From Pneumocystis sp. 'macacae' (taxonomy: Eukaryota > Ascomycota > Pneumocystomycetes > Pneumocystales > Pneumocystaceae): a DNA stretch of 64,000 bases. The DNA lies in assembly GCA_018127085.1 (NCBI GenBank), contig CM030724.1, forward strand, positions 124,001 to 188,000. Reading direction: 5' to 3'. The position numbers and the translations under genes are program-made. The notes under the pieces are model-generated. The model had not been told where the DNA came from. It did not search any database and was given only the letters and a program-made list of their open reading frames with translations. Of the stretch, positions 1 to 16,080 are shown piece by piece (position 1 is the stretch's first letter; each line of letters starts with the position of its first letter).

Positions 1-652
1 AAAACTCATTACCTATAGCTCGAGAACATACTGATCCATTTTGCTGCTCATCTAAACAACTACGCTGCAAACAAGAATGAGACGAAACACTTTCGTTAGA
101 AGCATGGATCTCAGACGACTTTCTTTTTTCAAGCTGCTGAAAAGCAGCAGCTGCCAAAACATGCATATCATCAAGTGGTACAGGCATTAACTGTGAATGC
201 ATTACAGGTACCTTTTGAGGGGTACTAGATCCATAAACACATCCACCAGAGCATGCTGACATGTGCGCAGACGACATAACATTAGCAAAAGGTAATCCTG
301 GGAAAGCACATTGCTGAAACCCTTGAACAGGAGAAACAATAGGCCTTCGAACTCCAAATGCAGCTGCATTAGTATGCAAAAATTGCATATGTTCTCGCTT
401 AGCATGCAAATTAGCATGAATCCTTGCATGCCGAGTTAACTCATCCGATCTGCTAAATCTCTTTGCACAACCCGGAAACGTGCATGCATGAGGTTTTTCT
501 CCAGTATGAGTCCGAATATGGCGAGTCTGATGTTCTAAACGATAAAACGCCTTTGGACAAAAAGGACATTCATAAGGACGATGTGCCTTCGAGGTATTTT
601 CCTTCCCAGAAGACTTTGTAGCACCTTTCGTATGTAAATCCTTAACTGTCAT
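1..652 (-). CDS. CreA/Mig1-like C2H2 zinc-finger repressor, 3' end outside window
   Basis: About 217 residues are visible from the ATG at 652-650; the frame is still open at the window edge, so the C-terminus is missing. Two classical C2H2 fingers lie at about residues 24-70. The first contains [12 protein letters not shown] and [13 protein letters not shown], joined by a TGEKP linker to the second, [10 protein letters not shown] followed by [13 protein letters not shown]. This finger pair, with RLEHQ and RSDEL on the recognition helices, is the signature of the CreA/Mig1/Scr1 glucose repressors that bind SYGGRG sites. The region after the fingers is Ser-, Ala- and His-rich low complexity without a second domain. 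Family assignment is firm; the role in carbon catabolite repression is inferred. No intron is seen in this part. Confidence 0.85.
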   Translation of the reverse strand, partial: MTVKDLHTKGATKSSGKENTSKAHRPYECPFCPKAFYRLEHQTRHIRTHTGEKPHACTFPGCAKRFSRSDELTRHARIHANLHAKREHMQFLHTNAAAFGVRRPIVSPVQGFQQCAFPGLPFANVMSSAHMSACSGGCVYGSSTPQKVPVMHSQLMPVPLDDMHVLAAAAFQQLEKRKSSEIHASNESVSSHSCLQRSCLDEQQNGSVCSRAIGNEF

Positions 653-2556
653 ATTCTTAATCCAGAAAATACACGTACACCACCAAACTCAAATCTAATC
701 CACCACAACTCCCAAATAAAAATAGCAAATTGCTAAGAACCAGCAAGAAAAATACAATACTGAATGTAACTAAAGGACTGCTACAAACAAGAAACCAATA
801 TCCTGCGGTTTCTTCAGATAAATGGCCCGGTATTCAAATGAATCAGTATACCAAAACCACTAACAGAATACCTGATAAAACAAAATAGGCGAAAATAAGC
901 TAATTAATATATGCAAAACTGTCTAGATACACTTTCCAACAGTTAGGTCCAAGAACTGAATCAAATCAGCACCAAAACCATACAAATACCGAAAAGTGAA
1001 GTAAAGGTTCAGAAAACAAAACGGTAATTACAAAGAAAATTAAAGGATCGATTCAATATAATGAAAAAGAGAGGAACTATATCAATTGCAACACCGCAGT
1101 TAATAAACCAAAAGTAGTTAGTGATACAAGATTTAAATTGCTGTTAAAAAATATAAAAATTGCTATTCACGTATAAAAATAACCAGTTAAATGTAAAAAC
1201 CAACCACCAAAAGGTCAAAAACACATATAATCTAAGAGGATAACCTGTTTAAATACAAACCTCTAGATATACGAGAGATATAGCAACAACAAATACTGAA
1301 TATTATATATATCAATTACCAAGTCAATACCTAAAGAAAAAATGCCCAAGATGTATCTAGTGGAGCCAAAATGCTATCCTAATCATACATGTACAATAAA
1401 ACTCAAATTTCCCGTGTATTAAACCAAATCTGATAGTAGTGTTCTATTCAAAAAACAACAGAAACACAAGACAGGGAGATCCTAATACACTTCTTAAATA
1501 CAGATAATCTGCTATACACTCGATGCCGTGTTAGATATATAGCCATCCTGGCTAAAGTTTTATACAACATCTGGTAACAACTTTAATTAGCACAAAGTGC
1601 CTATATCTTAAAATCGTTAACAACTCGACCTAATATAGTCTAGGACTAATATCTATCAGCGGGAACCGTATTTTCAATACAAACAAAACAGGACAAAACG
1701 AAGGGAAAACTAACTAGTTTTACATCTTTATACGGTATAAAAAATTTAAACAGTGAATAACAAAAATTTTATCAAGCAGAACACCAAGGGGAAAACACCC
1801 ATTCACTACAGGGAAAGAGGAAGAATAAAACAAACATTTCTATATCAATATTTACATGCCATCCCTCACTCAGTATAAACATCTAACCAAACGACGTTTA
1901 ATCAAACAAACCATTTTTTTTTTTGTAAACAAAAACCATTCAAAAACCGCTCTTTTTCCATGCCCCTAACCACTAAATATATATGATCTCTATTATTTAA
2001 CAACAGGTCCGACAAGGGTTAATTGTTAAAAAAATATTAAAAACATTTTTTCCAAATCGGTTTTTTAAATATCCAAAAAAGTTTAGAAGCAATTTCATTA
2101 TTTTCCGTTTATCCGTTTAAGTTTAAAACATCTGTAAACATACGGATATTAAAAACAAAATCCATCTCACAAGCCATTCATATTTATATTGTTTTAAAAT
2201 CTTGTTAAAAATAAAACAAATAAAACAAAAATGTTTTTTAAATAAAAAATACATATAAAAATAATCCGTTATACAAAAATATTGCATTTTTTATACTTTT
2301 TTCCATTTTAGATAAAAAATAATATATAAATATCCACCATCAAAGCATATAGTAACTAAAGACTTAGTAAGATATTTAATAACGCTAATCGTTTTCAATA
2401 AGCAAAGACCATTTCTCGAATTTTAAGTCTATTATTTAAGAATTATAAAAATATACAGAAATATACAATGTTTTTAATGCTTTCATGCTAATTATCTACT
2501 ATTTTTTCAAAATTTTATTTAATATGTTTTTTTTTATAAAATTTTAAAAACACAAA
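653..2556. other. 1.9-kb divergent intergenic region
   Basis: No gene is recognised between the zinc-finger repressor and the Rad55-like gene, which are transcribed away from each other. The half next to the repressor (653-1900) is A/C-rich on the plus strand, so T/G-rich in the repressor's sense, which suits a long 5' leader or promoter. From about 1900 to 2556 the sequence is very AT-rich with T and A runs. Confidence 0.5.
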
Positions 2557-3674
2557 ATGTCTTCATCTCAAATCTACCTTTCTTCTTTATATCGTAAGCT
2601 ATATTATTTTCTTAACGCAACTCACCAAAAACATGGTATTATACAGATAGATTGCCAACTATATCTGCATTTGACGCATTAACATCAAACAACACTTTGT
2701 CATTTATCAGTTCATCAATATCTGAATTAGATAAGATTTTTGGAGGAAATGGATTCAGAACAGGACAAATCACAGAAATATCGGGCCCACCTGGTTCAGG
2801 AAAAACAACAATGGCGTTTGATCTATTTCTTTATATTTTAAACATCTAATATATCTAGATTACAAGCAGCTATCAATTGTCTTGAAAAAAAAGAAAAAAT
2901 ACTATGGATAGGTACAATACTTTTCTCCATATATCTAAATCTTATTAAACCAAGAAACCTTTCAGCCATTTCCAATGCATTCTTTAAAGAGAATCATAAT
3001 GCTAAATAAAAAAACATCTATTGATAATATGTGTGAAGATACTGATCCGCTCAATTATTTAACTATTCTTCATGCACCATCTCTTAGTAATCTTATAGCA
3101 CTCTTCTTGCATGGTTATAATACAAAATCAAGGAATTTGGTTCAACAAAAAAAATTAATCATCATAGATGACATAGCTACACCCATTATTGCAGCATTCC
3201 CCACCGATAATATCAAGAATCAATCTCGAAATACAACATGTGACATAGCTCAATTAAAAAAATCACAAATTTTGGCAAACCTTTTATTATCATTTAATAG
3301 AATAGCTGCAAAAAACAATGCCAGTGTAAATATTTTGTTTTCATCTGTCAAATAATTAATATCATTTTAGATATTGATTTTATCTAAAATGGTCATAAAA
3401 ATAAACATTCTAAATGGAAGAGAATGCCCTATTTTGTCATCACCTTTAAGTAATCTATCTCTTTGCTTTTAACAATTAACTCTTTGAAGGTCCAGTATGG
3501 TCTCAAAATTGTCCAAATAGAATATTATTATTACGCAAAAATGTTATTTTTAAGAACACAAATAATTCATGGAATGATACTCAAATACATTTCATTTCTA
3601 TTCAGAAAGTCAGCGGTGTCACAGTAAATTCTAATACTTTAATACCATTTATCATTACTGTAAAATTTTACTAA
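2557..3674 (+). CDS. RecA-family recombination mediator, Rad55/Rhp55-like (Rad51 paralogue)
   Basis: Start ATG at 2557; introns at 2594-2646, about 2814-2867 and 2912-2954, and at least one more between about 3300 and 3490. The first intron repairs the frame before PTISAFDALTS. A Walker A loop, GPPGSGKTT, follows the typical Rad51-paralogue phrase LDKIFGGNGFRTGQITEISG; a Walker B-like strand, KKLIIIDDIA, lies near 3165. The C-terminal exon (3488-3674) encodes GPVWSQNCPNRILLLRK, matching the end of the RecA core in Rad55-type proteins. Rad51 paralogues help load Rad51 on single-stranded DNA in homologous recombination. Rad55/Rhp55 is my best match, but another paralogue (Rad57 or Xrcc2 type) is not excluded. 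The exact last intron was not resolved. Confidence 0.7.
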
Positions 3675-4055
3675 AAATATCAAATTTTTAATCATAATTA
3701 GGATAAGGGGATCCATGATATAACAAATAACCCAAATTATATATTAAATAATCATGATAAAATTGAATTTAAAAATAAACCAAAAAACGTAAACGAAAAT
3801 AAATATAATGATTATAATTAGAGCTCTAATAACAATATCATTTATATTAATTGGCTAAAAATAAACTAAGTTGTTTTAATTAAAAATATTCATTAGTATT
3901 TTCATTAAAAATTAACATTATAACTTTAACAGAAAAAATACAATAAAAAAGTCTATATAGTTAATTATTAACCAATATATATTCTAAAAATAACTCAAAT
4001 ATGCTTTCAAATATATCGAAAATTCTTTCATATACTAAAAAAGTTATTAAAAAGA
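3675..4055. other. Tail-to-tail intergenic spacer
   Basis: Very AT-rich spacer between two convergent genes; no ORF, RNA gene or repeat seen. Confidence 0.5.
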
Positions 4056-6002
4056 TTACAATTCTTGACAAATACATGAAATTTCTTTCAATTGCGCTGA
4101 AACATACTTTAAATCCGAACGATTTGCCGATTTTTCGCATAATGATAAGTATTCTTTAGTAGCTCTTTTAGCAACACCTGCAATATCATCATCGACTTTA
4201 TACAAATCACACTTTGTACATTCTGTGCATTTTTTCCCAGGAACAGTACGAAAATGATCACAGAAATGCGCATAAGATTCCTTCTTAATATTTTTCCTAC
4301 AAATATAGCTAAAAATAAGAAAACACTCTAATATCAAATCTATATAATTACCATATTACATATCCGCATTGGCAAACAAGCTTATTGCATCCATCAGACT
4401 TAACAAAACTTAAATTACAATCAGGACACTTAAAATATCAGAATTATTAGCTAAAATTTATAAACAATTACCGTTCTTTTTACAGCATTAGCCATCTCCT
4501 TTTCAACATAAAGACGAAGACCATCTAATTCTTTCTCAAAACATTTATGTAAGGGGAACCATTCTTTTCCACATTGATAACAACTGCATTTCCCACAATA
4601 ATCAACATTTTTGCATTTAAATAAACAACCACTTTTTTTATATAATATACGATATGCAACTTTATCAATCCATTTTCTTAAAAATGTCGAAAAATTAGTA
4701 AAAATATAAAAAAACCCACCCAAACAAATCAAAGTACCAATTGCAAAACCATAAATATTTATAAAAGACGAGAAAAATATAAATAACATTATAAGCAATC
4801 CTGTCATAGATATCATAATAGTTTTTTTCCAACAAGATTTAATTTTCCAACCTTCAATAAATTCAACATAGCCACAAAATGGACACGTAATAAAACTTCC
4901 ATCAAGAGAATCACGAATACATTTATGCACCACAGAATCCTCATAAGCTTTAAGTAGTTCAGAAGACAAAGAAATCTCCAAAATTTCTTTAGAATAAAAT
5001 CCTGTGCATAATGTTTCAAGTTGTGAAGAAATACATTTTATTTGAGCTTTCCCTCTAAGATTACCTTGACCATAAATACCTTCCTGAACAGTTCTTTCAA
5101 GACATTTTCTACAAACAATATGTCCTTCAGAACAATATGCTAATGTTTCCCATGCATATTCAGAAAAACAACAACCACATTCTATTAAAATCCCAAACTC
5201 AAAATTCTCTTTCCAATTCAGCTGCACAGCAAACTCAAAATCTTTTTTTATTAACTCTTCTCTTTGATTCTTTTCTAAATCAAAAATTTCTTTAGCTAAT
5301 TCATCACATATAACATGATTCCCTCTTAAAGATCTTCTTTTTACAAAAAAATTCAATGGTTTCCAAAAGCTCTCATTTTGTATTCTAGATAGACTAGTTT
5401 TACTTCTATAATAATCATTATTATTTTCCGCCATCACTGCTTTAATTGTAGAGGAAGGTATATCAGGGAATTCTGAAACAAGTTGGAATTTAACAGAAGA
5501 AATATATTCATTAGAACGAAATCTTTGCCAAGGTTCAATCTTCCCAATTACTAAACGCGATGCACCATTTGATTCAATATCTATATTTAATAATGATTCA
5601 ATACATTTCAAGAAATACGTGTCACCCTTCCGAATTATCTCATTTCTAAGGAACTCAGTGTCAATATTTGGAAATATTTGGTTCAAAATTTCCAATTTTG
5701 CATTTTTTTTCTCATCTTCACGTGTATAATACATCCATGAATCTTTCTAAAATATCTTTAACAAATAACAACAATAATAATATAAAAACCTTAGGATACT
5801 GCTCATGACAGTGAAATATAATTTTCAATGTTGATCTTTGGACTGCATCTTCCTCATAATAAGCAAGACATTCTGCTAAATATAATGGATCTGCATCAGG
5901 AAAAATAGACTCAAGTTGCAATAATTCGAAATCATTCTTAGGATTCTTTAAAAATCCAAACTTTCTAGAAATTTTCCTACTAATAAAATTATCTTTCTGC
6001 AT
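4056..6002 (-). CDS. RNF216/TRIAD3-like RBR E3 ubiquitin ligase with two membrane spans
   Basis: Four exons. Exon 1 starts at ATG 6002-6000; exon 2 begins near 5740 with the protein reading KDSWMYYTRED. The last two joins (near 4490-4445 and 4354-4310) give phase-perfect continuation. The N-terminal 250 residues contain CUE-like helices found in this family. RING1 is CGCC...CSEGHIVCRKC (about 5195-5090). The IBR has CPFCGYVEF, then CKNVDYCGKCSCYQCGKEW and HKC. RING2 is CPDCNLSFVKSDGCNKLVC followed by CGYVICYICRKNI and AHFCDHF, with the catalytic cysteine expected within it. The IBR is interrupted by about 75 residues that form two strongly hydrophobic helices (about 4830-4690). RBR ligases pass ubiquitin through a RING2 cysteine; the membrane location is inferred from the helices. 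Confidence 0.85.
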
Positions 6003-6157
6003 ATTTATATTTAAGAATGCATCATCAAAAGAATAAGAAAAAGATTCATAATTAACACTTTCGATACAAATTAGAAAAACAAATATTGGAATAGATTATA
6101 TAAACAAATTTCACTCAATAATAATACAATAATATAATACATTCCACTTCTAATACA

Positions 6158-8005
6158 TTAAATACCATTTAAAATTCTCGAATTAAATCCCATTTCAGTA
6201 TTAATATTTGAAGTAAAAGGTGTAAACCGATCTTCCAAAGCATCATAAATTAGAAGAAATTCCTTCTAAATAAAGTAAGAGAATATAAAAAAAATGAAAA
6301 TAGAGACTTTTAGCTTTTCCCATAACATATAATCAAAAAAAATATATTGACCTCTTTCATATTGAGGTGTTCTTTGAATAGGTTCTACACCAGGTTCTTT
6401 TGTAAGCCATAACTTTAACTCTTTATGATATCTCCAATTCCGATTTGTACTACAACATTAAATAGTTATACAACAAAAAAATAAGACCTTACAGTTCTTG
6501 AGCAGCAGCTTCTTGCATTGCATCTCTAGGCATACTATAAAATATATAAAAAAGAGTTTCATCTGAAAAATTTCGAATTTTAGACAAAGCAGGTGGTGCA
6601 AGCTGAACATTATAACATGGAGGAAGATAAAATTTTGGCTCAATCCGAGCCTTTGTTGTATTAGAATCCATCCAAGGAGACAAAAACGACATGTATAAAA
6701 ATCGATCACTAAAAATAATTAAATAATTAAACAAATAATCAAATCATAATTATTACTCAGGCTGATTAAAATTTAGACCTAAAGTCGTCAAATCAGTCCC
6801 TAATGCCAAGGTAGTCAAATCAGGATTTTCCATTCTAAAAATGTTTAAAAGGCCTTTTAAAGAAAATTTTTCAACAGGTGTTAATGATGCAAGCGTTTGT
6901 TCAATGGACGAATCTTTTGAATGTATAGAAGACGTGTTCGGTGGAACATCAGAAGACGACAAAGAAAGCAACGCGTTAGCAGCAGAATTAACAGAATGAG
7001 GATCAAGAGATAATTCTAAATTCGCCTTTTGCATATTCTATAACATAAAATAAATTTTTAGATACAAAAAAATATTTTCAAACCATTTTTTCCTGTTCAG
7101 TAGTATGAGTATATGATTGAACACCTGGCTTTAAAATTGAAATAAAGTTATCTTTAAAAATATTAAAAAGTATTCATAAAACAAAGTCCAATTTAACCTT
7201 TGAGTATATCTGAAGAAACAGTATTCTGTCGAGCATTCTTCCTTGCCTTCTGTAATAATCCAGATCCACCTGTCATAATTGATAAAAGAGATGATCGATT
7301 AGGAGATAACAAAGATTGATTTGTATTTTGCTGTTTCAGTATAGGTGATAAAATAGAAGAATATGAACCAGAATATGAATTCTCAATATTCGAAGTATTA
7401 GATGGCTGCCCTAGTTTCATCATATCAATTCCAGAAGTAATAGATGAAAAATCATCTTGATTATTAGAAAAACCATTCGTATTTAATTTCAATAAAGGAC
7501 GAGCAAGTAATGCTTGAGATTTCTGGTGCTCGTTAACAGCAGAAAACGCATACTCAGAGTATTGATTAGGAACATGTGCTAACGAAACATTTGAAGATGA
7601 GCCCAAAGCAGGAAAATCAGAAGGATCTAAAGATGGTATCTGACCCGTTAAATTTCCAGAAGATAAAGATTGAGAAACAACTGTAGGGGAACAAGATGGT
7701 TGAGGAGTGTCTACAAACTTAGGAGATGAGGACTGGGAAGGCAACACTTGAAATGTAGCCGCTGGATTAAGTGTCCATGACGATCCTAAAACATATTAAT
7801 AAGAAAAAAGAACAACGCAATATTTAACCAGAGGAAACCCTTCCTTTAGATATCCTGTTTTGATTATTCACAGAAATAGGTGTTATTTTTCTTGAAATAT
7901 TCGAGTTTGAAGGATATCCCAAAGACGGTCGAATTTGTTGACTTATACCTCCAAAACTCAATAAATTTTTAATACATTTACAAAAACTTTACCATGTCTA
8001 TTCAT
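6158..8005 (-). CDS. NOT2: CCR4-NOT complex subunit Not2 (CNOT2)
   Basis: Starts at ATG 8005-8003 and ends with TAA at 6160-6158; about six exons. The first short exon (MNRHG) is joined by an intron ending near 7957. The N-terminal half is Ser/Asn/Gln-rich and includes the family motif DPSDFPALG. The C-terminal NOT box is clear: NPDLTTLALGTDLTTLGLNF (about 6835-6755), then SPWMDSNTTKARIEPKFYLP, then NRNWRYHKELKLWLTKEPG, and a final KEFLLIYDALEDRF. Not2 binds Not1 and Not5 in the deadenylase complex that shortens mRNA tails and regulates transcription. Known of the family: the C-terminus mediates complex assembly. The gene is complete, with no disabled motif seen. Confidence 0.93.
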
Positions 8006-8393
8006 TTTAAAAACTAGACGTTATTTAAGCCTAACCTAGTGAGTATAGAAGATAACGTTCTTAATCCAGTCTTAAATCCGTTCAAAAAATAGAAATAAAT
8101 TCATTTTGAAATATATTCTAAAGAAAAAATAGAAATCAAGGATACATACAAAGCAGTTAAAAAGTTAAAAAGAATGCAAAAAAACACTAAAGACTCTTCC
8201 AACACACTTAAAACCAATAAACACTTTCTTATAAAGTCAACAAGTAAAATTGAAAAACATGAAAATTTAGAATAGATAAAAAATATATCAAACTATATTA
8301 TAGACATTAAATCAATAATGGTATATCATAATCTATTATTAGTACATTAATTATATGAATTTACAAAACTACATAAAACCTTTAAATCTACCT
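8006..8393. other. Intergenic spacer upstream of NOT2
   Basis: AT-rich, about 390 bp between the NOT2 start and the end of ROT1 on the same strand. Promoter of NOT2 expected; no defined motif recognised. Confidence 0.5.
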
Positions 8394-9209
8394 TTAAATC
8401 ATAAAATAACCTATACTACCCAGCAAAATCATAAAAACACCTATCCACCACACATAATCAGGATTAAAAATTTTAAAAATAATATGACTTTGAAGAGATC
8501 GTCTATAATTTTTATGAGAAACAGAATCAAACACAACAGTAGGAAGCATCTGAGGAGGGAAATAAGCAAGATATAACGGCTGTACAGGTGTCCCATCAAA
8601 CTGATAAAGCTGAAGTTTATATCCTTTATAATATTGGTCAATTGTTACATCATATTTCTAGATTTAATTTTTAAAACACCAATAAATAATAGATTATACT
8701 TACTATTATCAATTCCCTGACACTAAACCGAGTATAACGAGATGTCATACCTAAACACGGGTTGGACAATATTTGGCGACCGTCATTTGGAAAAGGATTC
8801 AACAAGAGTGAGCCATTGTCAAGTTTTTGAAACGTCCCATGTTGCCATTGCATAACGGAAATAGAACATTCAGGAACAGTAGCTAAACACAAATAAACAT
8901 AAATAAACTGAAAAAATGTCACGTTACGATTGCTACTAACTCTGTAAAGAGACTCTTCAAAATATCCATCGTCAGTAAAACTATACGAAATACCAGTTAA
9001 CTTCGGAGGAAACATTTTATCTACAACAGGATCATAAAAACTCTATTAACATTATAAACAGATTAAAGAAATCATACTACTCATACAGGGCCAGTAAACA
9101 CGGTCCAACTTTTTGATGTCCATGTCCCAGTTAGACTTCTCTCTTGTAAACAACAACCTTTGATAAATAAAACTAATGATATATATGACAAATATATAAC
9201 AATTCCCAT
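8394..9209 (-). CDS. ROT1: Rot1, ER folding chaperone
   Basis: I chose the ATG at 9209-9207 because it gives a classical signal peptide (MGIVIYLSYISLVLFIKG) directly followed by SLTGTWTSKSWTVFTGP. Three introns are inferred: near 9096-9050, about 8930-8885 (joining VSSN to PTVPECS), and about 8702-8658. Family landmarks are FYDPV, LTGISYSFTDDGYFEESLYR, QWQHGTFQKLDNGSLLLNPF, DGRQILSNPC, RYTRFSVRE and LYQFDGTPVQPLYLAYFPPQ. A C-terminal membrane span (IFKIFNPDYVWWIGVFMILL) ends the protein. Rot1 is an essential ER membrane chaperone for cell-wall and glycosylation factors in yeasts. The product is complete and of about usual length. Confidence 0.92.
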
Positions 9210-9348
9210 AACAATTAAAATATTTAAACAACACAGTACTTATATAGAGCCTAGTAAAACATCTAATAGATATCAATAATATTTATTTAATTTTTAATAC
9301 AAAAACCGATCGTGAAAAAAATAAATATATATACCAAGTCTTTAATAT

Positions 9349-12154
9349 CTATAAAGAATCAAAAAATATATGCCCTTTCCAATCCAACCGTATTATCAAA
9401 GACAATAAAGAAACAGTTTCTGTTTTTGCAAAATAATTACATGTATCCAACAGAATCTTTAAATGATAGGAAAAATTCTCTTCATATTTATGTAATATGT
9501 CATAAAGTTTTTTCATTCTTATAAGATCGATCTGAGAGTTGCCAGAACTATCATCCTCTATAGAAGCAAGCGATCGAGTCAAGTATTTTGTATTGGATGC
9601 AAACATACTACATGTTGTCATTAGTTTTGCCTGAACCTACCGAAAAATAAGAATTTATCAAATATAATAAAAAAACCTACACGAAGTAACTTAGAGTTCG
9701 TCAACATACACTCTTTTAAGCATGCATCGAGAAAATCAATATGATCTTGCATAAGTTGATCAACTGTTGATATTTTTGAAAGTCTTGCTTGAAAAATTAA
9801 CCAATTAGGCTCTATAACCTCATTCGTACAATAATAGAAAAGCTGTTGAACAAAATTAAGCATCTTTGAACGTAAAACCCAAACACGGTTTTTCCAATTT
9901 CCAACTTGTTCATAAGAAGAATATTTTTTCCAAGACATATTTTTAGAGTGATCAAGCCAGGCTAAACCCAATAATTGTTCAAGATATTTCAAACTTAATA
10001 TATGTCTAAAAATAAGCTGGTAACGTAAAACTGCCTTACGAGAAATAATGAGCGAAAGCGGGAAAGGTACAGTATAATCAAACTGAAGCCCATTGAAACC
10101 TAAAACCAAATAAAATCAATCACTTAGAATTTAAAGAAATTTACCAATAAAATCTTTCTCCTTTTTTTCTGTACCATATGTTTGACTTTGATGAACATCT
10201 ATACATATTGTTCCATTTGTAATCGCATCTTCGTCTATACCACTTACACTCACAATTTTCATAAGCCAATCAACTAAACTAATATTACTCATCTGAATCT
10301 TAATATCTTCTTCAAAAGGATCATTAGCTGCTATACTTCCAGGAATTCTAATAGAAATTTCTAACAAACTTTGAAGCTTTGTTAAAGAAATATCTTTAAT
10401 AGGTTTTTTTAACTCATGTGACGCTAAATCAAGGAAATGGGTAAAAAAGTCAGATCTATCAAGAAAGAAATAATGTTTTAAAGACCGAAGACGACTAGAC
10501 AAATTATATGTTGTAAATAGTAAATCAAGCAAGAATGCATCAGCATGATCATATGCAAGATTAACGTTATCTAAAAACCTAGAAACAATCAGCTTCTAGT
10601 CAACAATAACCAATTGTAAATAACGCTATATCATCGAATGTCGAAGGAATATTATCAACAGACTCTTTAGATATATCTATTCCACCGCATTCTCTAACAA
10701 CATTCAAATATTTCCCAGCAATCAACACTTTCGTTTTAACTGATTCCAACTGAGACGGCACTTCATTATCCCTAATTGTATATCTTTTTTCCCAATATTC
10801 ATCAATATAATCATCTTCAAGTCTGTCTTTTTTAATGCTTTTCTGCTCCCTAATCATAAACTCAGAATAAGGATCAGAAATTTCTCCACGATGAAGCCAT
10901 GAATTAAGCATCTTCATATACGGTTTAGATGTTTCTTTTAATAAGCATTCTAAAAGCTTTTTTGCATGAGGATCACCAGATAAAGATAAAAGACGATTTG
11001 TTATTACTTCAAGCACAACTCCGCCTTTGCATATTCTTGAACCAACAATATTAGTAATGCTCTTATCTTGAATAGAATGAAAAAACAATTCAACATCTTC
11101 AATACTATCTTCACTATTTTCCTCTTCGAGCACAGATCCTTTTTTAAATATATCGTGGATTAATCCTTGAATTTGAAATAACGATTGAGAAGTGGCATAC
11201 ATATGAAGGTGAAATGTGTGTATTGTAAAAGAAGGATTAGTATTAAATTGGTGTTCTAACTGAGCAATCAAAGTAAAATAACCCTTTATTTATAAACAAT
11301 ACAAGATACAACATTTTTATCGAAAACATACCTTCAACAACTTCCTCATAGTTGCAGACAATGCGTGATTAACCAGTCCACATTCCGGTTTACTATATAT
11401 CTCAATAAAAGCATCAATACTAATATAACATGCAGCATTCTTCAAAATCATTTTTGTCAAATCTAAAAGACTAGGATCTCAAAATATCAGTAGCAATTAA
11501 AACATTTTGTATATACCACTTACCCACTCCGTTCGTTATCTTAAATTTCACACCTGCCAATCGCCTATTCTGATCACAGCGACAATCATCAGATTGATAT
11601 CGTATAAACCTCCCCTCCACGCCCTATACAATTAGTTCTAGATTTATAATCATCATGTATAAGACCATCAAGACCGATAATAGATCATCCATAATATACA
11701 CTTCCTGTAAATTCAGAGGAACTCCTTCGAGAGAAACCAAAGGAGCAGAATCCCATACTATCATGACTTGCCTTGCAAGAGGCGCTGAAGTATTTAACAC
11801 CCAATTTACTTCATAGACTAAGATTATAATCAATATTAAAAAATTTGCAAATAATGAAAACCATACAAGATTTATCTTTTTTTGAAGTAAATAAAGTACA
11901 ACCATGTCCTTCATTATGAACCTAAAAACCCATATTAGCTTATAAACAGCAAAACAGCAACATACATGTTCTAGATTACTCTTCTCATTACGTTGAACTG
12001 ATCCTTCTGATTTCTCTAAAATTGACATTGAATCATGAGAAATATAATTCGAGCGCCATTCTTGAAACGAAGTATTATCTATAGATGGTTTTGACGGTAA
12101 ATTCTGCTGATGGCCTGGTGAGCTTCCTGCTAAGAACGAAGTAGACCGTCTCAT
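9349..12154 (-). CDS. ALP4: Gamma-tubulin complex component 2 (Spc97/Alp4/GCP2)
   Basis: Starts at ATG 12154 and ends at 9349; at least seven exons. Conserved GCP2 features appear in order: LARQVMIVWDSAPLVSLEGV with NLQEVYIMDDLL near the N-terminus; HTFHLHMYATSQSLFQIQGL; then the hallmark GCP2 segment SKPYMKMLNSWLHRGEISDP followed by EDYIDEYWEKRYTIRDNEVP and GKYLNVVRECGG (about 10950-10680). The C-terminal gamma-tubulin-binding domain contains LRSLKHYFFLDRSDFFTHFL, YTVPFPLSLIISRKAVLRYQ and LIFRHILSLKYLEQLLGLAW. Together with GCP3 and gamma-tubulin it forms the small complex that nucleates microtubules at spindle pole bodies. No missing segment is evident; several exon joins were inferred from protein continuity only. 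Confidence 0.92.
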
Positions 12155-12294
12155 CGATCATAATGCAACGTTATTAACACAGAGCAAGAAATAATAGAAT
12201 AAAATAGTTAAATATTTATACAACTATATATAAAAATAGTAAAATACAATATCAGATAAGGTGAAGACAATTAAAAAATTTTCATTAAAAAAGG

Positions 12295-16080
<3,786 letters not shown>

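Noticed and set aside
8355..8576. Plus-strand 73-codon frame over the 3' end of ROT1
   Set aside because: Antisense to a well-supported gene; no homology or coding signal.
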